This document shows, piece after piece, positions 1 to 9,684 of a stretch of DNA of 64,000 bases. The stretch's first letter is position 1, and the number at the start of each line of letters is the position of its first letter. Made by a program: the position numbers and the translations under genes. Origin of the DNA: Auriscalpium vulgare (Eukaryota > Basidiomycota > Agaricomycetes > Russulales > Auriscalpiaceae); the NCBI GenBank assembly GCA_019915015.1, contig JAHBBC010000008.1:558001-622000 (forward strand). The letters are read 5' to 3'. Below the pieces are notes generated by a model. The model ran no database searches. It saw only the letters and a program-made list of their open reading frames with translations, and had not been told where the DNA came from.

Positions 1-812
1 GAACCTCGTCGTGCCGAACGACAACTACTGCAAGTTCGAGGACTGGCTCATGCCTATCCTCGACGCGATGCTCGCCGAGCAGAAGGCGTCGGGCGTCGTT
101 TGGACGCCGAGCACGTTCATCCGCCGCCTCGGCAAGGAGATCAATAACGAGGAGTCCGTGTATTATTGGGCTTACAAAGTGAATATACAATTTCAATCGC
201 CCTTCCTTCCGCCGCATGTTAGCCCGATGGCTGAGCCCGTGCGATAGAATGACATCCCGGTGTTCTGTCCGGCGTTGACCGATGGCTCCATCGGAGACAT
301 GATCTACTTCCACTCGTTCAAGAACCCCGGGCTGATCCTCGACATCGTGGGCGACATTCGCGCCCTGAACGAGCTGGCGCGCAAGTCGCGTAAGGCAGGC
401 ATGATCGTTCTTGGGGGAGGCGTCTGCAAGCATCAAATAGCGAATGCGATGTTGATTGTGCGTATTTATATTTCATTGCAAATCGACGCGCTTACCCTTC
501 TTCCAGCGTAATGGTGCAGACTACTCCGTATTTATCGTGCGTATGTCTTTCTTTTCGCTTGTCCCTGGTCTCACTCTGCACTTGGCCAGAACACCGGACA
601 AGAATTTGACGGGTCGGACTCTGGAGCTCGACCAGACGAAGCTGTCTCTTGGGGGAAAATACGCGCGGGGTCAGAAGCGATGAAGGCGAGTACAATCTTA
701 AATGGTACCCCTTCTCCTTTTGACTCCAACTTTCTAGGTCTTTGCAGACGCGACCCTCGTATTCCCGCTGCTCGTTGCAGCGACGTTCGCGCAGGATGCG
801 CAGAAGCGATAG
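1..812 (+). CDS. DYS1: deoxyhyp​usine synthase, 3' part (5' end outside window)
   Basis: Deoxyhypusine synthase transfers the butylamine group of spermidine to a lysine of eIF5A in the cytosol, the first step of hypusine formation. Exons 2-178, 248-457, 507-536, 590-685 and 738-812 join in phase to give the last 195 residues. Family landmarks are [71 protein letters not shown] and a C-terminal [16 protein letters not shown]. The lysine of SWGKI is the enzyme-intermediate lysine in characterised homologues, so the fragment looks functional. The third exon is only 30 nt. The last intron (686-737) must start with GC (AAG|GCGAGT) to restore MKVFADA; no GT donor gives the right frame. The stop is TAG at 810-812. 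The start lies to the left of the window. Confidence 0.95.
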
Positions 813-914
813 CAATTTAGGTATTTAGGTATAGAAGATTGATAGAAGTATAGAAGTAATCCAAGCCGGTGTACGCTCATTGTGGAAACCTATTGCTGCC
901 GTCCGGCGGACTTT

Positions 915-1501
915 TTAGAGAAACATCCCGGTCAACATATCGTTCCCGGAGACACTCTGCCCGTCCTCCCATTTTCCAACCGGGACCGCCCTCGCCCTCC
1001 GCTCTTCTCCCCCAATCGTCTGCGCCCCCAGTATCTCCGCTACCGCCCACACACCCGCCCTTAGCGCGCATACCACGCCCAGTAGCATCAGCGCAAACGC
1101 CGCCACGCCCTGCATCCCGCGCGGCCACACGCTGTCCACCCACGCGAACACCTCCTCCGCGACGGTGCGCCCGTGCACGGTCACGCGCAGGCCCTCGAGA
1201 CCGGGTGGCGGCGGTGGGAGCGGCGCGGCCAGGTGGGAGTGGAGTGCGACAGCCAGGCCTGCGGTGATCACGATGAAGACGGTGGGTAGGACTGCGGCGC
1301 CGAAGACGTCTAATTGCCACTGGCAATAGTCCGTTGGCTGGTTATCTGTGCGCGCTTTTGAGGTGGGGAGGATTGAGGGCGCCTTCACAGTGCGCTTGGG
1401 GGAGCAGTCTGAGGATACGGTTGAGAATGCCTTCAGCTTCAAGGTGGAGAGTACTCACCACCGACTGAGCGACTGCCGTGGTCTTGCTGGATGGAGTACA
1501 T
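915..1501 (-). CDS. small membrane protein, function unknown
   Basis: Not recognised. Exons on the minus strand are 1459-1501 and 915-1408, with a 50-nt GT..AG intron; the product is 178 aa. ATG at 1499-1501 opens MYSIQQDHGSRSVG and the splice leads in phase into DCSPKRTVKAPS. Two hydrophobic stretches look like membrane helices: one beginning at LDVFGAAVLPTVFIVITAG and one at GVAAFALMLLGVVCALRAG. They are separated by a proline-rich, partly polar linker (PLPPPPPG). The C-terminus is polar. The downstream part of the frame is open without splicing, but the first exon is an inference from splice signals. No neighbour suggests a role. Confidence 0.55.
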
Positions 1502-1763
1502 AGCTGTGTAGATGGTATGGGATTGCGATTGGGAAGGCGGTGGTGACAAGATGATGTTTGTGAGAAGAGATGGCAAACAGTGTTTCCGGGCGTTGAGCAA
1601 CGGATTTGGTTTCAGACTAGAGCACTAGTAACTCGACCTTTGCGGTCAACCAGTCTGGATTGAAATGCAGACGTGTGAGCATGCTAAATCGCCACGATGT
1701 CCACGCAGCCGCTGCGCAGCGGCACATGGACCAAAAACTGCAAACTCGCCCGATGCATGTATT
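1502..1763. other. spacer between the membrane-protein gene and FB1
   Basis: No coding signal beyond shadows. The right-hand end, near the FB1 stop, resembles the sequence next to the FB2 stop and belongs to the FB1/FB2 segmental duplication. Confidence 0.4.
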
Positions 1764-3050
1764 TCAATACACGTGGGTGGTGGCATTCCGCCGCGCCACT
1801 ATGCCCAGAAACACATCGAGTGCTGCCTCGTCGTCCTTCAATACAGAGATGTCGTCTGTGGAGAGCAACCAGCCGCCGTGAGGGTCGAGATGAACATATC
1901 CCTGGGGGATAACTCCGACTCCCAGGTGTACGAGCTCCGTCAAGGCCTCCCCGAGGCGCGCATAGACCCGCGACCACGATAGCAACGACTTCGTGACGTC
2001 GTCAATCTTGCAGTTCGATATGATGAGGGAGCGTAGTGTGCGCGCATGGGAGGTGATGAATGTCTCGGTACCAGTGGCATCGCTAAAGAGGACACTGCAC
2101 AGGGAGAGGTACTGGAGGTGGGGGTAATGCAGATCCCCGAGGAACAGGTCCACGTCGTGGCCGAAGACTTGATCGAGTTGAAATGTCAGGGATGTTAGAG
2201 TGGATGTAGAGGCGCGCAAGAGCGGCGGAAGGGTTTTGGTGCAGAAGTAGGTCAGCGAGGGAATGAGGACGTTCTCGGTGGCATCGATTGAGGTGAAAAT
2301 GGACAGCCGGAGGGTCGTAAGACCTTCAAATAGCCTACGAAAGGTAGAAAACGAGAGCCGGTGGTTAAAAAATGAATTGAGGTTCCTGATAGTGAGGGAG
2401 CGCAACGGCGCTAGACCCTGCGATGCGAAGTAACGCGCTGTTGCGAAGACCTCGAGCCGCGCCAAAATTTCGAGTTGAATACGCAGCTCTGGCACGCTGG
2501 CCACACGAGCTTCGTAGGCAGATAGTAGAATCCCATCATCAAAGTCTGGATAGAAAGTGTAGAATCCGAGGGGGAATGTGACGGATATGGCGTTGAGCGA
2601 GGGGAGTGTGTGTAATCGACTGAACGCCTCGGTCAGGGTGACGAAGAGTTCGTCCTCTTCCGCATCGCTGAGATCAGTTTCAGCCGCATACTCCAAGTCG
2701 ATATGCTCGTCTGAAATGAGATAAAAGAAAGGTTGAGTATGGGCGCGTTCGAGCTCCCAATAAATCAACGCACCGTCATCCATATCCCCACCCTGACCAT
2801 ACCACTCCCGCGCCCCGTCTACATCATAGTACACCACATTTTTGACGTGATCTTTGAGGTCTGTGTGGTCCAAGATACTCAAAAAGCCAGTTGCACTCCG
2901 AGGCGTGTTGAGGCAGCGCAGTGTGCGAAACGCGACTGGAGTTGCCAACGCACAAAAATGCTTGCTCAATGTACGCACAACCAACTGCACATCTGGAGAG
3001 CTTAGCTCGACGACGAGAAGAAGGAGTTCCGGTGGCAGAGATTGTCTCAT
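1764..3050 (-). CDS. F-box/LRR-type protein FB1
   Basis: Probable substrate adaptor of an SCF ubiquitin ligase. Exons 2774-3050 and 1764-2710 give 407 aa. ATG at 3048-3050 starts MRQSLPPELLLLVVELSS, an N-terminal F-box (about residues 4-45, continuing VRTLSKHFCALATP), followed by irregular leucine-rich segments (LAPLRSLTIRNLNSF, LFEGLTTLRLSIF, YPHLQYLSLCSVLF). The 63-nt intron 2711-2773 (GTGCGT..TTTCAG) is a multiple of three, so the unspliced frame is also open. It is inferred because the FB2 copy carries the same intron at a different length and FB3-FB6 and FB8 have an intron at the same place and phase (phase 1). The frame is open upstream to 3131, but this ATG matches the family start. 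It is divergent from P1, about 0.1 kb away. Confidence 0.82.
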   Translation of the reverse strand: MRQSLPPELLLLVVELSSPDVQLVVRTLSKHFCALATPVAFRTLRCLNTPRSATGFLSILDHTDLKDHVKNVVYYDVDGAREWYGQGGDMDDGALIYWELERAHTQPFFYLISDEHIDLEYAAETDLSDAEEDELFVTLTEAFSRLHTLPSLNAISVTFPLGFYTFYPDFDDGILLSAYEARVASVPELRIQLEILARLEVFATARYFASQGLAPLRSLTIRNLNSFFNHRLSFSTFRRLFEGLTTLRLSIFTSIDATENVLIPSLTYFCTKTLPPLLRASTSTLTSLTFQLDQVFGHDVDLFLGDLHYPHLQYLSLCSVLFSDATGTETFITSHARTLRSLIISNCKIDDVTKSLLSWSRVYARLGEALTELVHLGVGVIPQGYVHLDPHGGWLLSTDDISVLKDDEAALDVFLGIVARRNATTHVY

Positions 3051-3152
3051 GGTGTAGCCTGGTTGGAAGCAAGTTGGAAGTTGAAGGTGAAACGAAAAGA
3101 CGCCCGGGCGCGGACTCGCTTGCTGGCGCACGCGACTGTCACTCAGACCCTC

Positions 3153-3209
3153 ATGTTCACGCTGGATGGTATCACCTACGTTTTTCCCCCTCAGCCGGAA
3201 TGGCTGCAG
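3153..3209 (+). pseudogene. orphan first exon of a KWYW-family gene
   Basis: ATG plus 19 codons (MFTLDGITYVFPPQPEWLQ) followed by a donor-like GTAAGT. It copies the first half of the P1 first exon that starts 162 nt further on. The rest of this extra exon is still recognisable (AGAGGAAGTCGGCAGGGAGC) but broken. The same arrangement precedes P5 (ATG at 11072) and P6 (reverse, ATG at 19150). Confidence 0.6.
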
Positions 3210-3314
3210 GTAAGTATATGGTATTGCGATCGGTTAGTCAGCCCTAGAGGAAGTCGGCAGGGAGCATGTTAAAATTTCTCTAACATCGCCCATCGCTCGT
3301 GCTGACGCGTCTCC

Positions 3315-3753
3315 ATGCTCACGCTTCAAGATATTACCTACGCTCCCCCCCCTCACCCGGAGTGGCTACAGACATGGTATCGCAATGAGCCAGAGGAAGT
3401 CGGCAGGGAGCATGCTAAGGTATGTCAGAACGATTTACATCGCCCCTTGCTCGGGCTGACGCGTGCCTAGTGGCTTGAAATTATGAGTGCTGTCAAGGCC
3501 CCGATGGATGCTCTGCCGCCCAAGTTTGATGTCGTGGGCGACAAGTGTACGCAATCTCACTCGCGTGCGGAGCCTTTATTTGGCCACGCCGTGGTCGGCC
3601 GAGTCCGATACATTCGTCGTCGCGCTGTACAACAACCACACCATGCGCAAGAGGAAATTCCCCGACGACTTCGAAACGGCCTTCTTAGAAGTGGCAGCGG
3701 CGGAGTTAGATCTTCATTACAGCGCTAAATGGTATTGGGACGTTGCGGCGTAG
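3315..3753 (+). pseudogene. KWYW-family copy P1, internally deleted
   Basis: First exon 3315-3419 is intact (MLTLQDITYAPPPHPEWLQ... to EEVGREHAK). Intron 3420-3470 has good splice sites and the second exon opens WLEIMSAVKAPMDALPPKFDVVGDK. There, about 140 nt present in P6 (from the KVHFG region to MEHLR) are missing, and the frame shifts. The tail resumes in another frame as NLTRVRSLYLATPWSAES through to KWYWDVAA and TAG at 3751-3753. The junction falls at a short CGCA present at both deletion borders in P6, which suggests slippage or end-joining. It cannot make the normal protein. Confidence 0.75.
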
Positions 3754-3774
3754 GATGTTATTGTGAGTCCCCGG

Positions 3775-4646
3775 TGGGACGGGCCCTCGCTCCTCGAGCT
3801 CCTCGACCGCATGCCTATGGTCGACCGGAAATGGAACGCGCCCGCTCATGATGCCTGTGTCGGAGAAGTAAAAGGACCTCGGCACGATTGCGGTCGGGAA
3901 GATCGAGTCAGGCCACATCCGCAAGGGCGACACGCTCCTGCTCATGCCGAACAGGGACACCGTCGAGGTCGCGGCGATGTACAACGAGATGGAAGATGAG
4001 GTACCGATGGTGGCCGTGTCCGGCGACGACGTGCGCATCCGCCTGCGCGGCGTCGAGGATGAGGAGATCAGCCCGGGCTTCGTGCTCACGAGCCCGGGGA
4101 AGCCGGTACACGCAGTGCGCCAGTTCGAGGCGCAGCTTGCGATCCTCGAGCACAAGAACATCATCTGCGCGGGCTACTCAGCCGTCCTGCACGTACACAC
4201 GCTGGCGGAGGAGGTCACACTTTCAGTGAGTCGATCAGCGCTATTTCCTTCGCATAGATGCTGATGCATTTGGCTCTCCAGGCCCTTTTGCATTATTTCG
4301 ACAAGGCTACGGGCCGTGAATCGAGGAAACCGCCACAATTCGCAAAGCGAGGTGCGTTTGTTTGAAGAGGCGTCCAAATGTTCCATCTGACAATACCCTT
4401 AGGTCAACGGATTGTCGCCTTGATCGAGACGACAGCGCCGATTTGTCTTGAAAAATTCTCGGATCACCCACAGCTCGGCCGCTTCACCCTACGCGACGAA
4501 GGTATGCACGCTATCTCGCGTCCTATCCAACATTTGCTCAGCTACAATCAGGGGAAACTATCGCCATTGGTAAGGTCACAAAGCTCATCGAAACAAACGG
4601 CGAAGAGCTTGTCGATGGCGTGGCGAATCTGTCTGTTGCCGCTTGA
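3775..4646 (+). pseudogene. SUP35: decayed 3' part of translation release factor eRF3
   Basis: The reading begins abruptly at RWDGPSLLELLDRMPMVDRK and continues as the C-terminal domains of eRF3 (GTIAVGKIESGHIRKGDTLL, EDEEISPGFVLTS, FEAQLAILEHKNIICAG, QLGRFTLRDEG, TIAIGKVTKLIE), ending SVAA-TGA at 4644-4646. The whole GTPase domain is absent. One extra G after the codons for WNAP shifts the frame, and the expected SEKYKDLG reads SEK-stop-KDLG (TAC to TAA). Three introns are kept with intact sites (about 4228-4281, 4351-4403 and 4501-4550), so this is a DNA-level copy rather than a retrocopy. Its left edge abuts sequence still homologous to the 3' flank of P6, making a clean rearrangement junction near 3770. 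The real eRF3 gene must lie elsewhere. Confidence 0.85.
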
Positions 4647-4853
4647 GCGATTTAGATAGGAATGACGACGTCAACTTGAACATGTATAATGCTGCTTGTG
4701 GGAGTGCGCATATATCTGTTCTCAATATTACGTGCGACTGAGAATCCTCGGCCGCTGCCGGATTCGAACCGCGGCTTGCAAATTGTCCTGATTATGCAAT
4801 TATTTTGTTCGCGATAGCCTTCAGCAAGTTGAACAGCGCCACCAACGGCCTTC
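4647..4853. other. short spacer with a tRNA-like B box on the minus strand
   Basis: A perfect B-box-like GGTTCGAATCC occurs on the minus strand around 4761-4775. A convincing cloverleaf could not be completed and no T-run follows, so no tRNA is called. Confidence 0.3.
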
Positions 4854-5473
4854 ATGATGACACCAACCGACGCGGCAGCTTCAACCCGCCCCGCGCGCAC
4901 TCTGGAAGACGTTCTCTGGGTTCCTCCTCCGCAGCCGGAATGGATGAATAGATGGATTGCCAGGGAGTCGCCAGAAACGACGAAGGGGTATCTTGAGGTG
5001 CGTTACTTCATGTGTGGCGAGCATGCAAGTCTACTCACTCGTGCTTCAAGTTCCTCGCAGAAACGACCGCTCAGCGGCAGCCAATGGATCAACTTCCTCG
5101 GAAGTACGACACGAAGTACAACAAGTCCGCGCCGCTCCTGCACTTCGGCTTCATCCTGTCGTACAGGCGCATGGCCGAGTACGCGTTCGAGGAGGATATC
5201 CTGCCACTTGACTTCAAGCCGGAGTATTTCTTCTCGGCGTCGCGGCACGTCCGCGATCACTTGCGCGAGCTGTCCGGGTGCCCCCATCTCTACCTGGCCG
5301 AGCCTTGGTGCGAGCATCGCCCAGAAGTAGTTGTCGCCCTATATTCGAACCGCAACATGCGCAGGCGGCAGTACATCGACGAGCATGAAAAGCTAGTTGT
5401 GGATGTGATTCAGGAGGAGCTGGATCTGAAGGATCATGCGAAGTGGTACTGGGACGTGGAACCGTATTGTTAG
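4854..5473 (+). CDS. KWYW-family protein P2
   Basis: Family not recognised. Exons 4854-4997 and 5051-5473 give 188 aa, with one 53-nt phase-0 intron. The first exon has a short variable leader, then ARTLEDVLWVPPPQPEWMN and ESPETTKGYLE. The second exon carries the conserved core: MDQLPRKYD, LHFGF, YRRMAEYAFEEDILPLDFKP, a hydrophobic/aromatic turn YFFSAS, HLRELSGCPHLYLAEPW, VVVALYSNRNM and the terminus DHAKWYWDVEPYC. No signal peptide or membrane helix is seen; it is probably a soluble cytosolic or nuclear protein. It is first of three tandem copies (P2-P4) with near-identical spacers. No function can be assigned from sequence. Confidence 0.8.
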
Positions 5474-6147
5474 GCTTTCTTCGTGAGTCCTTCCTTTGCT
5501 CCTGTGAACGCATGTTTAAACTTTTCGTCAGCGCGCCTGCTGTCGTTTTCCCTCGTTTATTTGCTTTCCTACCCCGTATCGCTATGCGTAACTTGTACCC
5601 CTGCGCACGTCAACCAAGGACACTATTCAGTTCCACCCATCCTACTTACAGCGCGTGAAGGTTCCGCCGCTACATAACTCACCTTGCCAACCCAAGGATT
5701 CATGCCAGTACCCACGCGCGCATCAGTGCTTGCCCCCAGTCATCAGTACTTGGCTTTCGGGTCTGACAGCTCTGAGGAGCCCTGAGAAACACTGACGGCT
5801 GCTGACAATAATGACGGCCACTGAGATACACTGACGGCCACTGGACTCTGCAGTTGAGCATGTTGACGCGCCAGCAGCAGGTAGTATGACCAAATCAGAA
5901 GCCGGAATCGGGCTGTACTCCAGCGAGTGATTTTGTGATTCGGCCCAGTCTTGCAACCTGGCTTCAACTAATTAAGTGCTTGCGCCTAAGTTTCCTATTT
6001 GCACCACGGCACTCTGAGGTACAGTAGACAGATTCTACCTTCTCGCGCTCACAATCATCTGTCTGACCACTCAACGAGACTCATAATATAGCGTTTCGTC
6101 CAGGCTTCGTCACCGTAACGCTCAACAACACTGGGAACACACCCAAC
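5474..6147. repeat. spacer P2-P3, copy of the P3-P4 spacer
   Basis: No gene. Large parts match 6759-7480 nearly base for base, including the 3' flank GTGAGTCCTTCCTTTGCTCC and the promoter-side segment ending CTCAACAACACTGGGAACAC just before the ATG. This is a tandem-duplication unit of about 1.3 kb. Confidence 0.75.
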
Positions 6148-6758
6148 ATGACCTCAGGCCCTCCGCCCGCCCCGAAAGCGCGCACTTTGGAAGACGTTCT
6201 CTACGTCCCTCCTCCACAGCCGGAATGGATGAAGGAATTGAATGCCCGCGAGTCCCCAGAAACGACGAAGGGGTATCTTGAGGTGCGTTACTTCATGTGT
6301 GGCGAGCATGCAAGTCTACTCACTCGTGCTTCAAGTTCCTCGCAGAAACGACCGCTGAGCAGCAGCCCATGGATCAACTTCCTCGAAAGTACGACAGGAA
6401 GTACAATAAGTCCGCACCACGCCTGCACTTCGGCTTCCTCGTGCCGTACAGGCGCATGGCCGAGTACGCGTTCGAGGAGGACATCCTGCCGCCGGACTTC
6501 AAGCCGACGTATTTTTTTTCGGCGTCGTGCCACGTCATCGATCACTTGCGCGAGCTATCCGGGTGCCCTCATCTTTACCTCGCGACGCCTTGGTGCGAGT
6601 ATCGCCCGGAAGTAGTTGTCGCCCTATATTCGAACCGCAACATGCGCAAGCGGCAGTACATCGACGAGCATGAAAAGCTCGTCGTGGATGTGATTCAGGA
6701 GGAGCTGGATCTCAAGGATCATGCGAAGTGGTACTGGGACGTGGAGCCGTATTGTTAG
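6148..6758 (+). CDS. KWYW-family protein P3
   Basis: Exons 6148-6282 and 6336-6758 (53-nt intron) give 185 aa. It differs from P2 and P4 by scattered substitutions only: leader MTSGPPPAPKARTLEDVLYV, then PPPQPEWMKELNARESPETT, LHFGFLVPYRRMAEYAF, EEDILPPDFKPTYFFSAS and the same C-terminal KWYWDVEPYC. All family motifs and both splice sites are intact, so it is presumably functional. The ATG at 6148 is the only in-frame start ahead of the conserved TLEDV block. Function unknown. Confidence 0.8.
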
Positions 6759-7480
6759 GCTGTCTACGTGAGTCCTTCCTTTGCTCCTGTGAACGCATGT
6801 TTGATATTTTCGTCAGTGCGCCTGCTGTCGTTTTCCCCAGTTTATTTGCTTTCCTACCCCGTATCGCTATGTGTAACTTGTACTCCCGCGCACGTCAACC
6901 AAGGACACTATTCAGTTCCACCCATCCTACTTACAGCGCGTGAAGGTTCCGCCGCTAACTCACCTTGCCAACCCAAGGATTCATGCCAGTACCCACACGC
7001 GCGCATCAGCGCTTGCCCCCAATCATCAGTACTTGGCTTTCGGGTCTGACAGCTCTGAGGAGCCCTGAGAAACACTGACGGCTGCTGACAACATTGACGG
7101 CCACTGAGATACACTGACGGCCACTGGACTCTGCAGTTGAGCATGTTGACGCGCCAGCAGCAGGTAGTATGTAGTATGACCAAATCAGAAGCCGGAATCG
7201 GGCTGCACTCCAGCGAGTGATTTTGTGATTCAGTCTTGCAACCTGGCTTCAACCAAGTGCTTGCGCGACTTGCGCTTGCGCCTAAGTTTCCTATTTGCTC
7301 GTGTTTGCACCACGGCACTCAACTGAGTCAACTTGCAGTGAGGTACAGTAGAGTAGACAGATCTATTCTACCTTCTCGCGCTCACAATCATCTGTCTGAC
7401 CACTCAACGAGACTCATAATATAGCGTTTCGTCCAGGCTTCGTCACCGTAACGCTCAACAACACTGGGAACACACCCAAC
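6759..7480. repeat. spacer P3-P4, copy of the P2-P3 spacer
   Basis: No gene. It is the second copy of the duplicated spacer, slightly longer because of small insertions (for example duplicated GTAGTATG and TTGCGC strings). Confidence 0.75.
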
Positions 7481-8091
7481 ATGACCTCAGGCCCTCCGCC
7501 CGCCCCGAAAGCGCGCACTTTGGAAGACGTTCTCTACGTCCCTCCTCCACAGCCGGAATGGATGAATGAATGGACTGCCCACGAGTCCCCAGAAACGACG
7601 CAGGGGTATCTTGAGGTGCGTCACTCCATGTGTGGCGAGCATGCAAGTCTACTCACTCGTGCTTCCAGTTCCTCGACAAAACGACCGCTGAGCAGCAGCC
7701 CATGGATCAACTTCCTCGGAAGTACAACACGAAGTACAACAAGTCCGCGCCACTCCTGCACTTTGGCTTCATCGTGCCGTACAGGCGCATGGCCGAGTAC
7801 GCGTTGGAGGAGGACATCCTGCCACCGGACTTCAAGCCGGAGTTTTACTTCTCCGCGTCGGGCCACGTTCTCGAACACTTGCGCAAGCTGTCCGGGTGCC
7901 CCCATCTCTACCTCGCGGAGCCTTGGTGCGAGTATCGCCCGGAAGTAGTTGTCGCCCTATATTCGAACCGCAACATGCGCAAGCGGCAGTACATCGACGA
8001 GCATGAAAAGCTCGTTGTGGATGTGATTCAGGAGGAGCTGGATCTGAAGGATCATGCGAAGTGGTACTGGGACGTGGAACCGTATTGTTAG
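7481..8091 (+). CDS. KWYW-family protein P4
   Basis: Exons 7481-7615 and 7669-8091 give 185 aa. The leader is identical to P3, followed by PPPQPEWMNEWTAHESPETT, then LHFGFIVPYRRMAEYALEED, PDFKPEFYFSASGH, HLYLAEPWCEYRPEVVVALY and KWYWDVEPYC. The acceptor here reads CTTCCAG where P2 and P3 have CTTCAAG. Last member of the P2-P4 tandem array. Intact; function unknown. Confidence 0.8.
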
Positions 8092-8898
8092 GCTGTCTTC
8101 GTGAGTCCTTCCTTTGCTCCTGGGAAGGCATGTTTTAAAATTTCGTCAGTGCGCCTGCTGTCGTTTTCCCTTGTCTGCTTGCTTTCCCACCCCGTATCGC
8201 TATGTGTAACTTGTACCCCTGCGCACTTCAACCAATGACACTATCCAGTTCCACCCGTCCTACAGCGCGTGAAGGCCGCCGCCTCTGCCGTGCCGTTGAC
8301 GTAAACGTAACATTATCCTCTCTCCCCGTAGTCATACCCTGGCATTGCATCCGCATCTTGCGCGGTCTTGTTGCTCCAACGTAAGTCGGCCGTCGACCGC
8401 AATCCAAATCAGTTCCAGCTCTTGGATCCTCGCAAGCACATTGAGTCTCCGCAAACTAACAACGCGGTCGAAAGGGTGCGCCTGTCAGTATTGAGCGTGA
8501 ACAGTATCCTTCTCACTAGGGCTTCAAGCCGTCGTCGGATGTGCGCTCATCAGCATTCCGGCGAGATTCCGATGCACGAGGTCCCCAGTCTCAGGCTGGC
8601 TTCGAAACCTCAATTCGTCGAACAATGGAATGACCTCGCTTATTGTTAGCCAGAAACTCTCCGAGCGCGCGCGGGCTTGCTGCGATACAATGAGGCCGGT
8701 ATGTGCGCACGTTCATGCCTGGACTTCCCCCATGCGTCTGCTGAACAATGACTGCGCCTTATCTCGATTCTCGCGTAGGCTCGATTACATCCCCCGGACA
8801 ATGACAACAGCTTCGCCGACCACCACCCTCCGCCACCGAGCCGTGCCTCGGTGTCTAGATATCCGTCAGGATAGTCGGACTGCTTCTGTCACGCAATG
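8092..8898. other. 3' flank of P4 and non-coding sequence
   Basis: The first ~200 nt match the P2/P3 3' flanks. After about 8300 the sequence is unrelated to them and no convincing exon is seen. Confidence 0.4.
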
Positions 8899-9290
8899 TC
8901 AATTGATCTCATCGAGCGATATGACGGGGGCACATGCGTCGATGCACGCAGTCGCAGCAAGGAAGACCACCGCGATCTCTCCCTCCGTGTCAGCGGCGCC
9001 CTGCAGGCCAACAGATTGCAATGAACACGAGGAGCGCAAGGCGCGCGAGGAACCGGCAAGCCTGTCGCGCAGCTCGAAGTAGCACAATGCTGGCAGCGCG
9101 ACGGTGTTGTGCGGCGCTCGCAAGGGCACGGGCACCTCGTCCAGCCGCAGCTCTAGAACTAGCCGTCGCAGCGTGTGCATCCGGCCGAGTGTATCTCCTC
9201 AAGCTCGGCGCTGTGCACGATCATGTTGGGGTTCGTGATGTTCAGAGAGACGAGTTGGCGCATCCGCATCAGTCGACCTTTTGCGGCCCC
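8899..9290 (-). pseudogene. decayed LRR-type gene fragment
   Basis: The minus strand reads MRQLVSLNITNPNMIVHSAE and, in a shifted frame, LRRLVLELRLDEVPVP and TVALPALCYFELRDRLAG. These are leucine-rich pieces typical of the second half of F-box/LRR proteins. A sister copy lies at 23701-24015 (RALRRLILGLRLDEVPAP). Frames are broken in both, with no start and no consistent exon chain. Confidence 0.5.
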
Positions 9291-9590
9291 CCAAGGCTTC
9301 CTGGTGACCGCTTGGCGCCCCGTGGAACCGCATTCCCTCTGCGCTGCGCTCGACGGCACCGCTGGCGTGCTGCCCTCCCTCTCTACCCTCGTAATCGCCG
9401 GTGCCGATCTCAATGAGCAATGGGTTGCCGCTGATGGGACGGCGCGCGTGCTCGCGGAGATGTTGCCGCGGCGTGCGCGTGCCGGGTATTTGCTGAGAAA
9501 ACTGTACATGGTAGGGTGTCGAGGGGAAGAGGGCACTGCGCGCAGGGTACAGGAAGCGGTGCCGGGCTCATTGGTTAGGTGCTACTGCAG
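9291..9590 (+). pseudogene. C-terminal F-box/LRR fragment
   Basis: The plus strand reads LCAALDGTAGVLPSLSTLVI, then ARVLAEMLPRRARAGYLLRK and LYMVGCRGEEGT, which resembles the last LRRs of an F-box protein. The frame then runs on into the antisense of FB2. An inverted, more degraded copy is at about 12410-12600. Confidence 0.45.
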
Positions 9591-9684
9591 ATATGAGGGC
9601 GTCGGCGGGAACAACCACTGGGATGGCCATGGTAGCGAGAGCAATGTGTCCACGCGAACCGCAATTTCGTCCCATGCATGCATT

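Noticed and set aside
877..1326. Arg/Gly/Pro-rich ORFs on both strands over the 915-1501 gene
   Set aside because: Composition typical of off-frame reading of GC-rich coding DNA; the chosen frame alone gives two clean membrane helices.
4680..4860. Possible tRNA on the minus strand (GGTTCGAATCC B box, GGCCGTT/AGCGGCC acceptor-like pairing)
   Set aside because: T-stem pairs poorly, the A box lacks the usual G18G19 context, the anticodon arm is not convincing and no T-run terminator follows.
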